A DNA stretch of 64,000 nt from Citrobacter werkmanii NBRC 105721 (GTDB lineage Bacteria > Pseudomonadota > Gammaproteobacteria > Enterobacterales > Enterobacteriaceae): assembly GCA_000759755.1 (NCBI GenBank), contig BBMW01000011.1:310001-374000 (forward strand). Direction: 5' to 3'. Within the stretch, counting starts at the first letter, position 1; each line of letters opens with the position of its first letter. The notes under the pieces were generated by a model. That model was not told where the DNA came from. It made no database searches and was given only the letters and a program-made list of their open reading frames with translations. Positions 30,666 through 39,147 of this stretch are shown here, in pieces. The position numbers and the translations under genes were made by a program.

Positions 30666-31169
30666 TCATACTTCTTCTGCTTTGAGCTGTGGACGCTGGT
30701 ATTCCGGCCACACCAGCGCGACGAGCGCAGGGTAAGCCTCCAGGCTGAACTCTCTGAAGCACTGACGTAAGTTGAGCACGTCCAGATCGGCATGCGGGAC
30801 CTTCTCCCCACTGAGACAGCGTTTTTTTATATTGTCGTAATATTTGTACACCGCAGAGTTAAGGTCGCTACAACGCCGCTGCGCATCAAATAGGCCAGGC
30901 GTCTCATTCAGCTCCACCATCGTCATCCGTTTGATCGTCGAGTGGATAAAATCGATATATTCGTGATTAACGCGCCAATACCATACCGGGGTAATCGAAT
31001 TCATCAATACAGAAAAATGATCTTCACCCTCTTCTTTACTCAAGATTTCCGGCTGGTGTCCAGCGTTACCATTTTCTGCATAGCGGTTTTTATTTGCGCT
31101 GCGCATCAACAAAAGCACCCCGCAGGTAAGCAATAGCAGGGTAATAACAGAATAAAATATACTGTTCAT
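30666..31169 (-). CDS. Unrecognised membrane-anchored protein, 167 aa
   Basis: I do not recognise this protein. It has one N-terminal transmembrane helix (about residues 3-22, YSVITLLLLTCGVLLLM), then basic residues (RSANKNR) that would keep the remaining 145 residues in the cytoplasm. That part is rich in aromatic and charged residues (VWYWRVNHEYIDFIHSTIKR) and contains cysteines near 99, 117 and 137. It is divergent, over about 100 AT-rich bases, from two coupled genes of unknown function. It stands where K-12 has yqhA/yghA. The smooth codon pattern and TM segment support a real gene. Confidence 0.65.
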   Translation of the reverse strand: MNSIFYSVITLLLLTCGVLLLMRSANKNRYAENGNAGHQPEILSKEEGEDHFSVLMNSITPVWYWRVNHEYIDFIHSTIKRMTMVELNETPGLFDAQRRCSDLNSAVYKYYDNIKKRCLSGEKVPHADLDVLNLRQCFREFSLEAYPALVALVWPEYQRPQLKAEEV

Positions 31170-31273
31170 ATACTGGCTCCATTTTTTTTGATTTTAAAAT
31201 TACACCATGCTATTGTCAACGCAGCCTGACATATTAAAAACAATACAGTATTGGCATCAAAGGATATTTCAAC

Positions 31274-31678
31274 ATGCTTCCCGAGCATCTTGTTCCCGCG
31301 CATTATCATTTATCTCAAACATCGACTAATACCTTCCCCACAGAAAACAGTGAAAATTTGACTCAGGGAAAGAAAACATTAAGTGATTATGAAGCTGATA
31401 TTTTGATCAGCGCTACAGCGACCGGCCAGGCGCGCAATATGTTGTTTGAAGAGTGCGACCGTCATTTAAAAGAACGTTTGTTTTGCGCGGCAAAGATTGA
31501 GTCATTCACGCGCTTGCTCAATTCATTGCAAGCGGAGGGCGACATTAACGCACAAGAATTAAGTAAAATCTTGACCGAAAAAACAGCCACCATTAATGAG
31601 CAAGGCAATAAAATTTGGCTTAATTTAATTACCCGCGAAACCAGCGACCCTATTTTTTATTCTCTGGAAGAGAAATAA
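31274..31678 (+). CDS. Unrecognised cytoplasmic protein, 134 aa (first of pair)
   Basis: No family recognised. The N-terminal 35 residues are Thr/Ser/Asn-rich and probably disordered. From about residue 36 it is largely helical and charged (LSDYEADILISATATGQAR, then CDRHLKERLFCAAKIESFTR). There is no signal peptide or membrane segment. Its stop is followed after one base by the ATG of the next gene, so the two are translationally coupled and probably act together. Codon use is more AT-rich than in flanking exbBD. Confidence 0.65.
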   Translation: MLPEHLVPAHYHLSQTSTNTFPTENSENLTQGKKTLSDYEADILISATATGQARNMLFEECDRHLKERLFCAAKIESFTRLLNSLQAEGDINAQELSKILTEKTATINEQGNKIWLNLITRETSDPIFYSLEEK

Positions 31679-31679
31679 A

Positions 31680-32087
31680 ATGAAAGATGTTGAGGATAAT
31701 AATGTTTATTTGGCTTTAGATGACCATAAAAGTGATGAGTTTGTCTTAAAGCAGAATTTAGCTATCCTGATTGCCAATAAAAACACGACGCTGGAAAGCG
31801 TTGCCCAGGAAATGGTTTCTATACCCGCCGCACTGGTGCGGATGAAATGGCAAAATCGTCGCGAAATTTATGCGCTACAGGCGAAAGAAGAGATCTATGG
31901 CGCCGCGATTGAGGCCATCATAGCCCAACAACCCGAACTGCGGGATAAAATCATGGCCCGGCTGGAGAGCACCTACCAGCATATACTCGCGCGAGAAACG
32001 GCCACCTTACGCCTGACGCGCAAGCTGTCCGAAGGCAGCTACGAACCGACCAGGATAACCACGGTCGCGTTGGATGAAAACAGATAA
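31680..32087 (+). CDS. Unrecognised helical protein, 135 aa (second of pair)
   Basis: No family recognised. The protein looks soluble and mostly helical, with a long central amphipathic stretch (RMKWQNRREIYALQAKEEIY) and a basic segment later (RETATLRLTRKLSEG). It starts one base after the stop of the preceding gene (TAA-A-ATG), so its translation is coupled. The pair converges on exbD. Size and pairing could suit an adaptor/chaperone or toxin-antitoxin style couple, but nothing in the sequence decides this. Confidence 0.65.
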   Translation: MKDVEDNNVYLALDDHKSDEFVLKQNLAILIANKNTTLESVAQEMVSIPAALVRMKWQNRREIYALQAKEEIYGAAIEAIIAQQPELRDKIMARLESTYQHILARETATLRLTRKLSEGSYEPTRITTVALDENR

Positions 32088-32123
32088 GAACAGGTTTGTA
32101 AGGCGTGGAATCAGGATAAGCAG

Positions 32124-32151
32124 GCCGGGTAGGTGAAAACCACTACCCGGC
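32124..32151. repeat. Hairpin between the unknown pair and exbD
   Basis: Arms gccgggtag (32124-32132) and ctacccggc (32143-32151) around ten bases. No T run follows on either strand, so it is REP-like rather than a classical terminator. It resembles the hairpin at 30618-30645. Confidence 0.55.
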
Positions 32152-32158
32152 GAGAAAG

Positions 32159-32584
32159 TTACTTCGCTTTCACGGTCTCTTCACCGACCAGACCAATCTT
32201 CAGGAAACCGGCCTGATGCAGCGTGTCCATTACCTTCATCATGGTTTCATAATCGACGGTCTTATCTGCACGGAAGAAAATCGTGGTGTCTTTCTTCCCT
32301 TCTGTCAGCGTAGTGAGCTCGCTAATCATGGTTTCATCCGTCACCTGATTATTGCCAATAAACATACTCTTATCGGCTTTGACTGACAGATAAACCGGTT
32401 TTTCCGGACGCGGCTGCGGCGTGCTGGTGGAGGCAGGGAGATTCACCTTCACATCCACTGTTGCCAACGGCGCGGCTACCATAAAGATGATCAATAAAAC
32501 CAACATAACGTCGATAAACGGCGTCACGTTGATTTCATGCATTTCACCGTTATCGTCCAGGTTCTCATTAAAGCTCATTGCCAT
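32159..32584 (-). CDS. exbD: TonB-complex energy transducer ExbD
   Basis: A 141-residue protein with one N-terminal membrane helix containing the essential aspartate (INVTPFIDVMLVLLIIFMVA, Asp25) and a periplasmic domain. With ExbB it uses the proton gradient to energise TonB for iron-siderophore and B12 uptake. It starts six bases after the exbB stop. Confidence 0.97.
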   Translation of the reverse strand: MAMSFNENLDDNGEMHEINVTPFIDVMLVLLIIFMVAAPLATVDVKVNLPASTSTPQPRPEKPVYLSVKADKSMFIGNNQVTDETMISELTTLTEGKKDTTIFFRADKTVDYETMMKVMDTLHQAGFLKIGLVGEETVKAK

Positions 32585-32590
32585 GGAACA

Positions 32591-33325
32591 TTACCCTACA
32601 CGTAATTTCTGCGCGGCACGTACCGGATGCGCGGAGGCGCTGGCGTTCAGGTCCAGATCACGACTTTGCAGCAACAGCACCTGCGCCGCGACATCGCCCA
32701 GCATCGCTTTATAGCTGCCAATCTGACGTGCGAAAATATTGTAGATGACGACCGCTGGAATCGCCGCAACCAGACCAATCGCGGTCGCTAACAGCGCTTC
32801 TGCAATGCCCGGAGCAACAACGGCCAGGTTGGTGGTTTGGGTTTGTGCAATCCCGATGAAGCTGTTCATGATGCCCCATACCGTACCGAACAGACCCACA
32901 AAAGGCGAGATAGCCCCGATGGTGGCCAGGTATCCGTTACCACGTCCCATATGACGACCTACCGCCGCCACACGACGCTCCAGACGAAAACCGGTGCGCT
33001 CTTTAATACCTTCGTTGTCGTCACTGCCTTCAGACAGTTCCAGCTCGTTCTGCGCTTCGTAAATCAACTGTGCGCCAAGGCTTTTAGCATCGAATCTTGC
33101 GGCAATCTCGTTTGCCTGGTCTAAGGAGCGGGCATCCGCCAGCAGTTGCTGTTCACGCTTAAGACGGCGTTTCTGAGTAAAGAACTCAAGGCTCTTACTA
33201 AAGAAGATAGCCCAGGTGACCACTGACGCTAAAATCAGCCCAATCATCACGCACTTAACCACGATATCGGCGTGCTGATACATACCCCAGACGGAAAGGT
33301 CCGTCTGCATCAAATTATTACCCAC
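32591..33325 (-). CDS. exbB: TonB-complex proton channel subunit ExbB
   Basis: A 244-residue MotA/TolQ/ExbB family protein with three membrane helices. The conserved block YLATIGAISPFVGLFGTVWG is followed by GIAEALLATAIGLVAAIPAV. It forms the pentameric channel around ExbD. It is the first gene of exbBD, with a Fur-like box about 65 bases upstream, consistent with iron repression. Confidence 0.97.
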   Translation of the reverse strand: MGNNLMQTDLSVWGMYQHADIVVKCVMIGLILASVVTWAIFFSKSLEFFTQKRRLKREQQLLADARSLDQANEIAARFDAKSLGAQLIYEAQNELELSEGSDDNEGIKERTGFRLERRVAAVGRHMGRGNGYLATIGAISPFVGLFGTVWGIMNSFIGIAQTQTTNLAVVAPGIAEALLATAIGLVAAIPAVVIYNIFARQIGSYKAMLGDVAAQVLLLQSRDLDLNASASAHPVRAAQKLRVG

Positions 33326-33388
33326 TCTGTATCTCCAGGACGCAAATCACAAAATCTAAGCGTAATCATATCAAAACAACGTCGAATT

Positions 33389-33407
33389 GATAGTCGTTCT
33401 CATTACT
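33389..33407. promoter_or_regulatory. Candidate Fur box of exbBD
   Basis: gatagtcgttctcattact resembles the 19-base Fur consensus GATAATGATAATCATTATC, with both outer parts well kept. Its place upstream of exbB fits the known iron regulation of that operon. Confidence 0.65.
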
Positions 33408-33541
33408 ATTTACATATTGCCGCACCTTTGGTTTCTTTTCTTTGCGCTTACGCAGTAAAAAAGTCACCAGAGGCATTTTGAGATTATTTTCTACTGTATG
33501 ACCGTTCTACAGGATGCGTCATCTTTGATTCATGGTAGTTT

Positions 33542-33557
33542 AGACATCCAGACGTAT
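33542..33557. promoter_or_regulatory. Tandem Met boxes (MetJ operator) of metC
   Basis: Two adjacent eight-base units, AGACATCC and AGACGTAT, match the Met box AGACGTCT at six and seven positions. Two tandem boxes are the minimum MetJ operator. They lie 18 bases before the metC start, as expected for methionine repression. Confidence 0.8.
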
Positions 33558-33575
33558 AAAAACAGGTAATACACC

Positions 33576-34763
33576 ATGGCAGATAAGCAACTTGAAACCA
33601 AACTCGTTCACGCAGGACGCAGTAAAAAGTACACGCTGGGCTCGGTAAATAGCGTGATCCAGCGCGCTTCTTCGCTGGTGTTTGACAGCGTTGAGGCCAA
33701 AAAGCAGGCCACGCGCAACCGCGCAAACGGTGCGCTTTTCTATGGACGTCGCGGAACCCTGACGCATTTTTCGCTGCAGGAAGCCATGTGCGAACTGGAA
33801 GGCGGCGCGGGTTGCGCGTTGTTCCCTTGCGGCGCGGCAGCTGTTGCCAACACCATCCTTGCTTTTGTTGAACAAGGCGATCATGTGTTGATGACCAATA
33901 CCGCCTATGAGCCCAGCCAGGACTTCTGCACCAAAATTCTCGGTAAACTTGGCGTCTCAACGGGCTGGTTTGATCCGTTGATTGGCGCCGATATAGTGAA
34001 GCATATTCAGCCGAACACCAAAGTTGTCTTTCTGGAATCACCCGGCTCCGTCACCATGGAGGTACATGATGTACCAGCAATTGTTGCCGCCGTCAGAAGT
34101 GTTGCGCCTGAGGCTGTCATCATGATTGATAACACCTGGGCTGCCGGCGTGCTGTTCAACGCGCTGGATTTCGGTATTGATATCTCGATTCAGGCGGGTA
34201 CGAAATACCTGATTGGTCATTCCGACGGCATGGTCGGCACAGCGGTATCCAATGCCCGCTGCTGGGACCAACTGCGCGAAAATGCCTATCTGATGGGACA
34301 AATGCTGGACGCCGACACCGCCTATATGACCAGCCGTGGATTACGCACACTGAGCGTACGCTTACGTCAGCATCATGAAAGCAGCTTAAAGGTCGCCGAG
34401 TGGCTGGCCAACCACCCACAGGTCGCTCGTGTTAATCACCCGGCGCTACCCGGCAGTAAAGGCCATGAATTCTGGAAACGTGATTTTACCGGCAGCAGCG
34501 GGCTATTCTCCTTTGTATTGAATAAGAAGCTTAATAATGAAGAGCTGGCCGCGTATCTGGATCACTTCAGCCTGTTCAGCATGGCCTACTCCTGGGGCGG
34601 TTTTGAGTCGCTAATTCTCGCCAACCAGCCGGAACACATTGCGGCAATCCGTCCGCAAGGTGAAGTGGACTTCAGCGGAACGCTTATCCGTTTGCATATC
34701 GGTTTAGAGAATGTTGACGATCTGATTGCCGATTTAGCCGCAGGATTTGCCCGAATCGAGTAA
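33576..34763 (+). CDS. metC: Cystathionine beta-lyase MetC
   Basis: A 395-residue PLP enzyme of the Cys/Met gamma-family that cleaves cystathionine to homocysteine, ammonia and pyruvate in methionine synthesis. The PLP lysine is in [18 protein letters not shown] (Lys210). Other family blocks are [32 protein letters not shown] and [14 protein letters not shown]. It is divergent from exbBD and carries its own MetJ operator. Confidence 0.97.
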   Translation: MADKQLETKLVHAGRSKKYTLGSVNSVIQRASSLVFDSVEAKKQATRNRANGALFYGRRGTLTHFSLQEAMCELEGGAGCALFPCGAAAVANTILAFVEQGDHVLMTNTAYEPSQDFCTKILGKLGVSTGWFDPLIGADIVKHIQPNTKVVFLESPGSVTMEVHDVPAIVAAVRSVAPEAVIMIDNTWAAGVLFNALDFGIDISIQAGTKYLIGHSDGMVGTAVSNARCWDQLRENAYLMGQMLDADTAYMTSRGLRTLSVRLRQHHESSLKVAEWLANHPQVARVNHPALPGSKGHEFWKRDFTGSSGLFSFVLNKKLNNEELAAYLDHFSLFSMAYSWGGFESLILANQPEHIAAIRPQGEVDFSGTLIRLHIGLENVDDLIADLAAGFARIE

Positions 34764-34894
34764 CATTGCCATAGATGGACATATATGCAGACACTTCTGG
34801 TGGAAAAGTCTGCAATTGTTGCGTCCGGGATCAAGGCATCCCGGACAATTCAGGAGTACAATCCACACATAAACGCTGTTCCACAGGAAAGTCC

Positions 34895-35554
34895 ATGGTA
34901 GTTATTCAAGATATTGTCTCCGCGCTCTGGCAACACGACTTTGCCGCGCTGGCGGATCCACACGTTGTGAGCGTGGTTTACTTCGTCATGTTCGCCACAC
35001 TGTTTTTAGAAAATGGCCTGCTGCCCGCCTCCTTTTTACCCAGAGACAGCCTGTTATTGCTGGCTGGGGCGCTGATCGCTCAGGACGTGATGAGTTTTTT
35101 ACCTACCATAGCTATTCTGACCGCCGCCGCCAGCCTGGGCTGCTGGCTGAGTTACATTCAGGGACGCTGGCTGGGCAACACAAGAACGGTAAAAGGCTGG
35201 CTGGCGCAATTACCTGAAAAATATCATCAGCGCGCCACCTGCATGTTTGACCAACACGGCCTGATGGCGCTGCTGGCCGGGCGCTTCCTGGCGTTCGTAC
35301 GCACCTTGCTGCCGACCATGGCAGGAATTTCAGGGCTGCCTAACCGTCGATTCCAGTTTTTTAACTGGCTGAGCGGCCTGCTGTGGGTCACCGTTGTCAC
35401 CAGCTTTGGCTACGCGCTGAGCATGATCCCGTTCGTTAAACGCCATGAAGATCAGGTGATGACCTTTTTAATGATCCTACCGATTGCCCTGTTAACCGCA
35501 GGTCTGTTGGGAACCCTGTTCGTGGTGATTAAAAAAAAATACTGTAGCGCCTGA
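34895..35554 (+). CDS. yghB: DedA-family membrane protein YghB
   Basis: A 219-residue inner-membrane protein of the DedA family, redundant in E. coli with YqjA for cell division, envelope integrity and probably proton-dependent transport or lipid flipping. The essential acidic residues Glu39 and Asp51 are in [19 protein letters not shown], and the arginines are in [16 protein letters not shown]. Residue 50 is Arg, where E. coli has Gly (PGD). The start is ATG 34895 after caggaaa, giving the E. coli length. Confidence 0.93.
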   Translation: MVVIQDIVSALWQHDFAALADPHVVSVVYFVMFATLFLENGLLPASFLPRDSLLLLAGALIAQDVMSFLPTIAILTAAASLGCWLSYIQGRWLGNTRTVKGWLAQLPEKYHQRATCMFDQHGLMALLAGRFLAFVRTLLPTMAGISGLPNRRFQFFNWLSGLLWVTVVTSFGYALSMIPFVKRHEDQVMTFLMILPIALLTAGLLGTLFVVIKKKYCSA

Positions 35555-35561
35555 GTCGCAT

Positions 35562-35620
35562 CCGTAGGCCGGATAATCTCCGGCATTTTGCCTTATGGCG
35601 CGTAGCTTTAAGGCCTACGG
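35562..35620. repeat. Degenerate BIME between yghB and yqhC
   Basis: The outer arms ccgtaggcc and ggcctacgg enclose a gataatctccggc...gccttatggcg stretch. It is an eroded pair of REP units between converging genes. Confidence 0.65.
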
Positions 35621-35644
35621 TGTACCGTTCAGACGGACAAGCAA

Positions 35645-36544
35645 TCAACTCCCCTGCATCATCCGAATTCTGGCCGCATCTTCCCCCGGCGTCACGCCAA
35701 AGAAACGTTTGAATTCCCGACTGAACTGCGATGCACTCTCATAGCCGACACGCATGGCTGCCGCACTGGCCTTCATCCCGTCATGAATCATCATCATCCG
35801 CGCTTTATGCAGACGATAGCTTTTAAGATATTGCAGCGGCGACGTGCTGGTCACCGCTTTAAAGTTATGATGAAACGCCGACACGCTCATGTTCGCCTCT
35901 GCCGCCAGCTGTTCTACATTGAGGTTCTCGGTGTATTTGGTTTCAATCCGCTTCAGCACCCGGCTTATCAAGCTGAAATGCGTCTGACGACTGACCAGCG
36001 CAAGTAACGCGCCGCCGCGCGGCCCGGTCAGCACATGGTAGAGGATCTCGCGAATGATCTGTTTGCCGAGAATACGCGCATCCAGCGGGCGTTCCATCAC
36101 ATCCAACAGGCGCTCAGCGGCGCAGAGAATTTCGTCTGAAAGCGTCGCGGAGTTAATCCCACTGGCCGCCATAGCAGGCTGAAACAGCTCGTCTTCCCCA
36201 ATGTCCATCAACAGCTCCTGCAATTGCAGGATATCGACATTCAGGTAGATTCCGGCCAACGGAACCTCCGGTGTCGCATACGTTTCACATTCAAAGGGTA
36301 AAGGTACGGTTAGCAGCAGGTATTCATTGGCGTCATAACGAAATACGCGTTCATTAATATAACCAATTTTATGGCCCGAAAAGAGAAATATGATACCTGG
36401 CTGATACATGACTGGTGTCCGTGCAGCTGGCACCGTACCGTGCATCAGGCGGACATCTGGCAGCAATGCACTGAGGTTATTTTCATTATTTTTCAGCTGC
36501 TTAATTTTATCTGTCAGCAGAAGGCAGATCTCTTCACGGTTCAT
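35645..36544 (-). CDS. yqhC: AraC-family activator YqhC
   Basis: A 299-residue regulator. An N-terminal AraC-type sensory domain ([20 protein letters not shown]) is followed by two helix-turn-helix motifs, [20 protein letters not shown] and [18 protein letters not shown]. In E. coli YqhC activates yqhD-dkgA in response to toxic aldehydes such as furfural, methylglyoxal and glyoxal. It is divergent from yqhD here too. I set the start at 36544 ([10 protein letters not shown]); an in-frame start 18 bases upstream is possible. Confidence 0.94.
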   Translation of the reverse strand: MNREEICLLLTDKIKQLKNNENNLSALLPDVRLMHGTVPAARTPVMYQPGIIFLFSGHKIGYINERVFRYDANEYLLLTVPLPFECETYATPEVPLAGIYLNVDILQLQELLMDIGEDELFQPAMAASGINSATLSDEILCAAERLLDVMERPLDARILGKQIIREILYHVLTGPRGGALLALVSRQTHFSLISRVLKRIETKYTENLNVEQLAAEANMSVSAFHHNFKAVTSTSPLQYLKSYRLHKARMMMIHDGMKASAAAMRVGYESASQFSREFKRFFGVTPGEDAARIRMMQGS

Positions 36545-36739
36545 AAAGCACCATTTCATCATCGGTTTTCGACCCTAACATCATGCGCAGATTTATCCGT
36601 TTTCTCCAGTAGTCTGTAGAAATGGGCAAGACATCGGCAGAAATGTGCATTGAGAGCAGCGCGGCTGGCGACCACAATGTTCATCATCCGGCAGACACTC
36701 TCCTGCCCTCTTTTTATTACCCACACAAGGGAACGAGCA

Positions 36740-37903
36740 ATGAACAATTTTAATCTCCATACCCCAACCCGTATTCTGTTCGGTAAAGGCGCTATTGCCG
36801 AATTGCGCGATCAAATCCCTCAGGATGCTCGCGTATTGATTACCTACGGCGGCGGCAGTGTGAAAAAAACCGGCGTTCTGGCACAGGTTCAGGATGCACT
36901 GAAAGGCCTGGACGTGCTGGAGTTTGGCGGTATTGAGCCGAACCCGTCTTATGAAACGCTGATGAATGCGGTAAAGATCGTGCGTGATGAGAAAGTAACG
37001 TTCCTGCTGGCTGTGGGCGGTGGTTCGGTACTGGACGGCACCAAATTCATCGCAGCAGCGGCACAGTACGCTGACGGCATCGACCCATGGCGTATTCTGG
37101 AAACTCACGGCAACGACGTAAAAAGCGCCATCCCGATGGGCTCCGTATTAACCCTGCCCGCCACCGGTTCTGAATCTAACTCCGGCGCGGTCATCTCGCG
37201 GAAAACCACTGGCGACAAACTGGCCTTTATGACCCCGTTTGTGCAACCGGTATTTGCCGTACTGGATCCGGTTTACACCTATACCCTGCCGCCACGTCAG
37301 GTTGCAAACGGCGTCGTGGATGCCTTCGTGCATACCGTTGAGCAGTATGTAACTTATCCGGTCGACGGGAAAATTCAGGATCGCTTTGCCGAAGGCATTC
37401 TGCTTACGCTGATAGAAGAAGGTCCGAAAGCCTTGCAGGAGCCGGAAAACTACAACGTGCGTGCGAACGTCATGTGGGCGGCAACCCAGGCGCTGAACGG
37501 CCTGATTGGCGCAGGCGTACCGCAGGACTGGGCAACCCATATGCTGGGCCACGAACTGACCGCGATGCATGGTCTGGATCATGCGCAAACGCTGGCCATC
37601 GTTCTGCCTGCGCTGTGGAATGAAAAACGCGATACCAAGCGTGCCAAGCTACTGCAATACGCAGAACGTATCTGGAATATCACCGAGGGTTCTGAAGACC
37701 AGCGTATCGATGCCGCCATTGCCGCTACCCGTGCTTTCTTCGAACAAATGGGTGTCCCGACTCGCTTGTCTGACTACGGTCTGGACGGTAGCTCCATCCC
37801 GGCGCTGCTGGAAAAACTGCAAGCGCACGGCGGTACGAAACTGGGTGAGCACCAGGACATTACGCTCGACGTCAGCCGTCGGATTTACGAAGCTGCCCGT
37901 TAA
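36740..37903 (+). CDS. yqhD: NADPH-dependent aldehyde reductase YqhD
   Basis: A 387-residue iron-containing-type alcohol dehydrogenase (group III) that reduces short aldehydes, including butanal, acrolein and furfural. The NADPH-binding GGG motif is in LLAVGGGSVLDGTKFIA. The metal ligands fall in QVANGVVDAFVHTVEQYV and MLGHELTAMHGLDHAQTL. The start ATG 36740 follows agggaacgag and matches E. coli MNNFNLHTPTRILFG. It should be under YqhC control, though an ERIC element now separates it from dkgA. Confidence 0.97.
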   Translation: MNNFNLHTPTRILFGKGAIAELRDQIPQDARVLITYGGGSVKKTGVLAQVQDALKGLDVLEFGGIEPNPSYETLMNAVKIVRDEKVTFLLAVGGGSVLDGTKFIAAAAQYADGIDPWRILETHGNDVKSAIPMGSVLTLPATGSESNSGAVISRKTTGDKLAFMTPFVQPVFAVLDPVYTYTLPPRQVANGVVDAFVHTVEQYVTYPVDGKIQDRFAEGILLTLIEEGPKALQEPENYNVRANVMWAATQALNGLIGAGVPQDWATHMLGHELTAMHGLDHAQTLAIVLPALWNEKRDTKRAKLLQYAERIWNITEGSEDQRIDAAIAATRAFFEQMGVPTRLSDYGLDGSSIPALLEKLQAHGGTKLGEHQDITLDVSRRIYEAAR

Positions 37904-37938
37904 GGTTTTTTAAGCTCCGCCTTTCGTTTTTGGCTATT

Positions 37939-38065
37939 TATACTCTAAATAATTCGAGTTGCATAAAGACGGCAAAGGAGAGAATCCCCAGGAGCTTACA
38001 TAAGTAAGTGACTGGGGTGAACGAGTGCAGCCAACGCATATGCAGCTTGAAGTATGACGAGTATA
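37939..38065. repeat. ERIC element (127 bp)
   Basis: A full-length ERIC repeat runs from tatactctaaataattcgag to gaagtatgacgagtata with partly complementary ends. It contains the hallmark core ccccaggagcttacataag and taagtgactggggtgaacg. It lies inside the presumed yqhD-dkgA transcript, where it would fold into a long hairpin. Confidence 0.95.
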
Positions 38066-38090
38066 GGCCAGACTTAAGTCACACCTAACT

Positions 38091-38110
38091 CACCGGAGCT
38101 TGCTCCGGTG
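38091..38110. other. Strong hairpin just upstream of dkgA
   Basis: Perfect nine-base arms caccggagc and gctccggtg around tt, followed by actgtaatccaggggggaatt and the dkgA ATG. No T run follows, so it is not a standard terminator. It could block exonuclease or shape dkgA translation after the ERIC insertion. Confidence 0.7.
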
Positions 38111-38131
38111 ACTGTAATCCAGGGGGGAATT

Positions 38132-38959
38132 ATGACCGGTCCAACCATTATCAAACTACAGGATGGTAACGTCATGCCGCAACTGGGCCTGGGGGTCTGG
38201 AAGGCAAGCAACGAAGAAGTCATTACCGCTATCCATAAAGCACTGGAAGTGGGTTATCGTTCGATTGATACCGCCGCCGCGTACAAAAACGAAGAAGGTG
38301 TCGGCAAAGCGATACGTAATGCGGGCGTGCCGCGGGAAGAGTTATTCATCACCACCAAGCTGTGGAATGATGATCAGAAACGCGCCCGGGAAGCCTTACT
38401 CGAAAGCATGGAGAAACTCCAGCTCGATTACCTCGATCTTTACCTGATGCACTGGCCTGTTCCGGCGATCGATCACTACGTTGAAGCGTGGGAAAACATG
38501 ATCGATCTGCAAAAAGAAGGGCTGATTAAGAGCATCGGCGTGTGCAACTTTCAGATCAATCATCTCCAGCGCCTGATAGACGAAACTGGCGTTCATCCCG
38601 TGATCAACCAGATAGAACTGCACCCACTTATGCAGCAGCGCCAGCTTCATGCCTGGAACGCCACACATAAGATCCAGACCGAATCCTGGAGTCCATTGGC
38701 GCAGGGCGGGAAAGACGTCTTCGACCAAAAGATCATCCGTGACCTCGCAGAGAAATATGGTAAATCACCGGCGCAGATTGTCATCCGCTGGCATCTGGAT
38801 AACGGTCTGGTGGTTATTCCGAAATCGGTGACGCCTGCCCGTATCGCAGAAAACTTTAACGTCTGGGACTTCCGCCTGGATAAAGAAGAATTAGGCGAAA
38901 TTGCGAAACTCGATCAAGGCAGACGGCTGGGACCAGACCCGGACCAGTTCGGCGGTTAA
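38132..38959 (+). CDS. dkgA: 2,5-diketo-D-gluconate reductase A / methylglyoxal reductase
   Basis: A 275-residue aldo/keto reductase (AKR5) using NADPH on 2,5-diketogluconate, methylglyoxal and beta-keto esters. The catalytic tetrad is visible as Asp and Tyr in SIDTAAAYKNEEGVG, Lys in LFITTKLWNDD and His in YLMHWPVPAID. The coenzyme site is VVIPKSVTPARIAENF. Start ATG 38132 follows a strong agggggg ribosome binding site; the in-frame GTG 24 bases upstream is less likely. Expected co-regulation with yqhD by YqhC. Confidence 0.96.
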   Translation: MTGPTIIKLQDGNVMPQLGLGVWKASNEEVITAIHKALEVGYRSIDTAAAYKNEEGVGKAIRNAGVPREELFITTKLWNDDQKRAREALLESMEKLQLDYLDLYLMHWPVPAIDHYVEAWENMIDLQKEGLIKSIGVCNFQINHLQRLIDETGVHPVINQIELHPLMQQRQLHAWNATHKIQTESWSPLAQGGKDVFDQKIIRDLAEKYGKSPAQIVIRWHLDNGLVVIPKSVTPARIAENFNVWDFRLDKEELGEIAKLDQGRRLGPDPDQFGG

Positions 38960-38971
38960 TCTCTTCTCTCC

Positions 38972-38996
38972 GGCCCGACACTCCCGTCGGGCCTTT
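38972..38996 (+). terminator. dkgA terminator
   Basis: Arms ggcccgac (38972-38979) and gtcgggcc (38986-38993) around actccc, followed by ttt. Short T run, but well placed. Confidence 0.8.
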
Positions 38997-39147
38997 CTGG
39001 TAATGAAATATCAGGAAACAATTAACATACATATATTGATGTATTTCTTGCAGTCGCTGGAGCAGCATTACGCAACATAACCTGTTAATTATTCAATAAA
39101 TATATTCATTTCGTGAATGTATTTACCACACCTATAGGTGCGTAACC

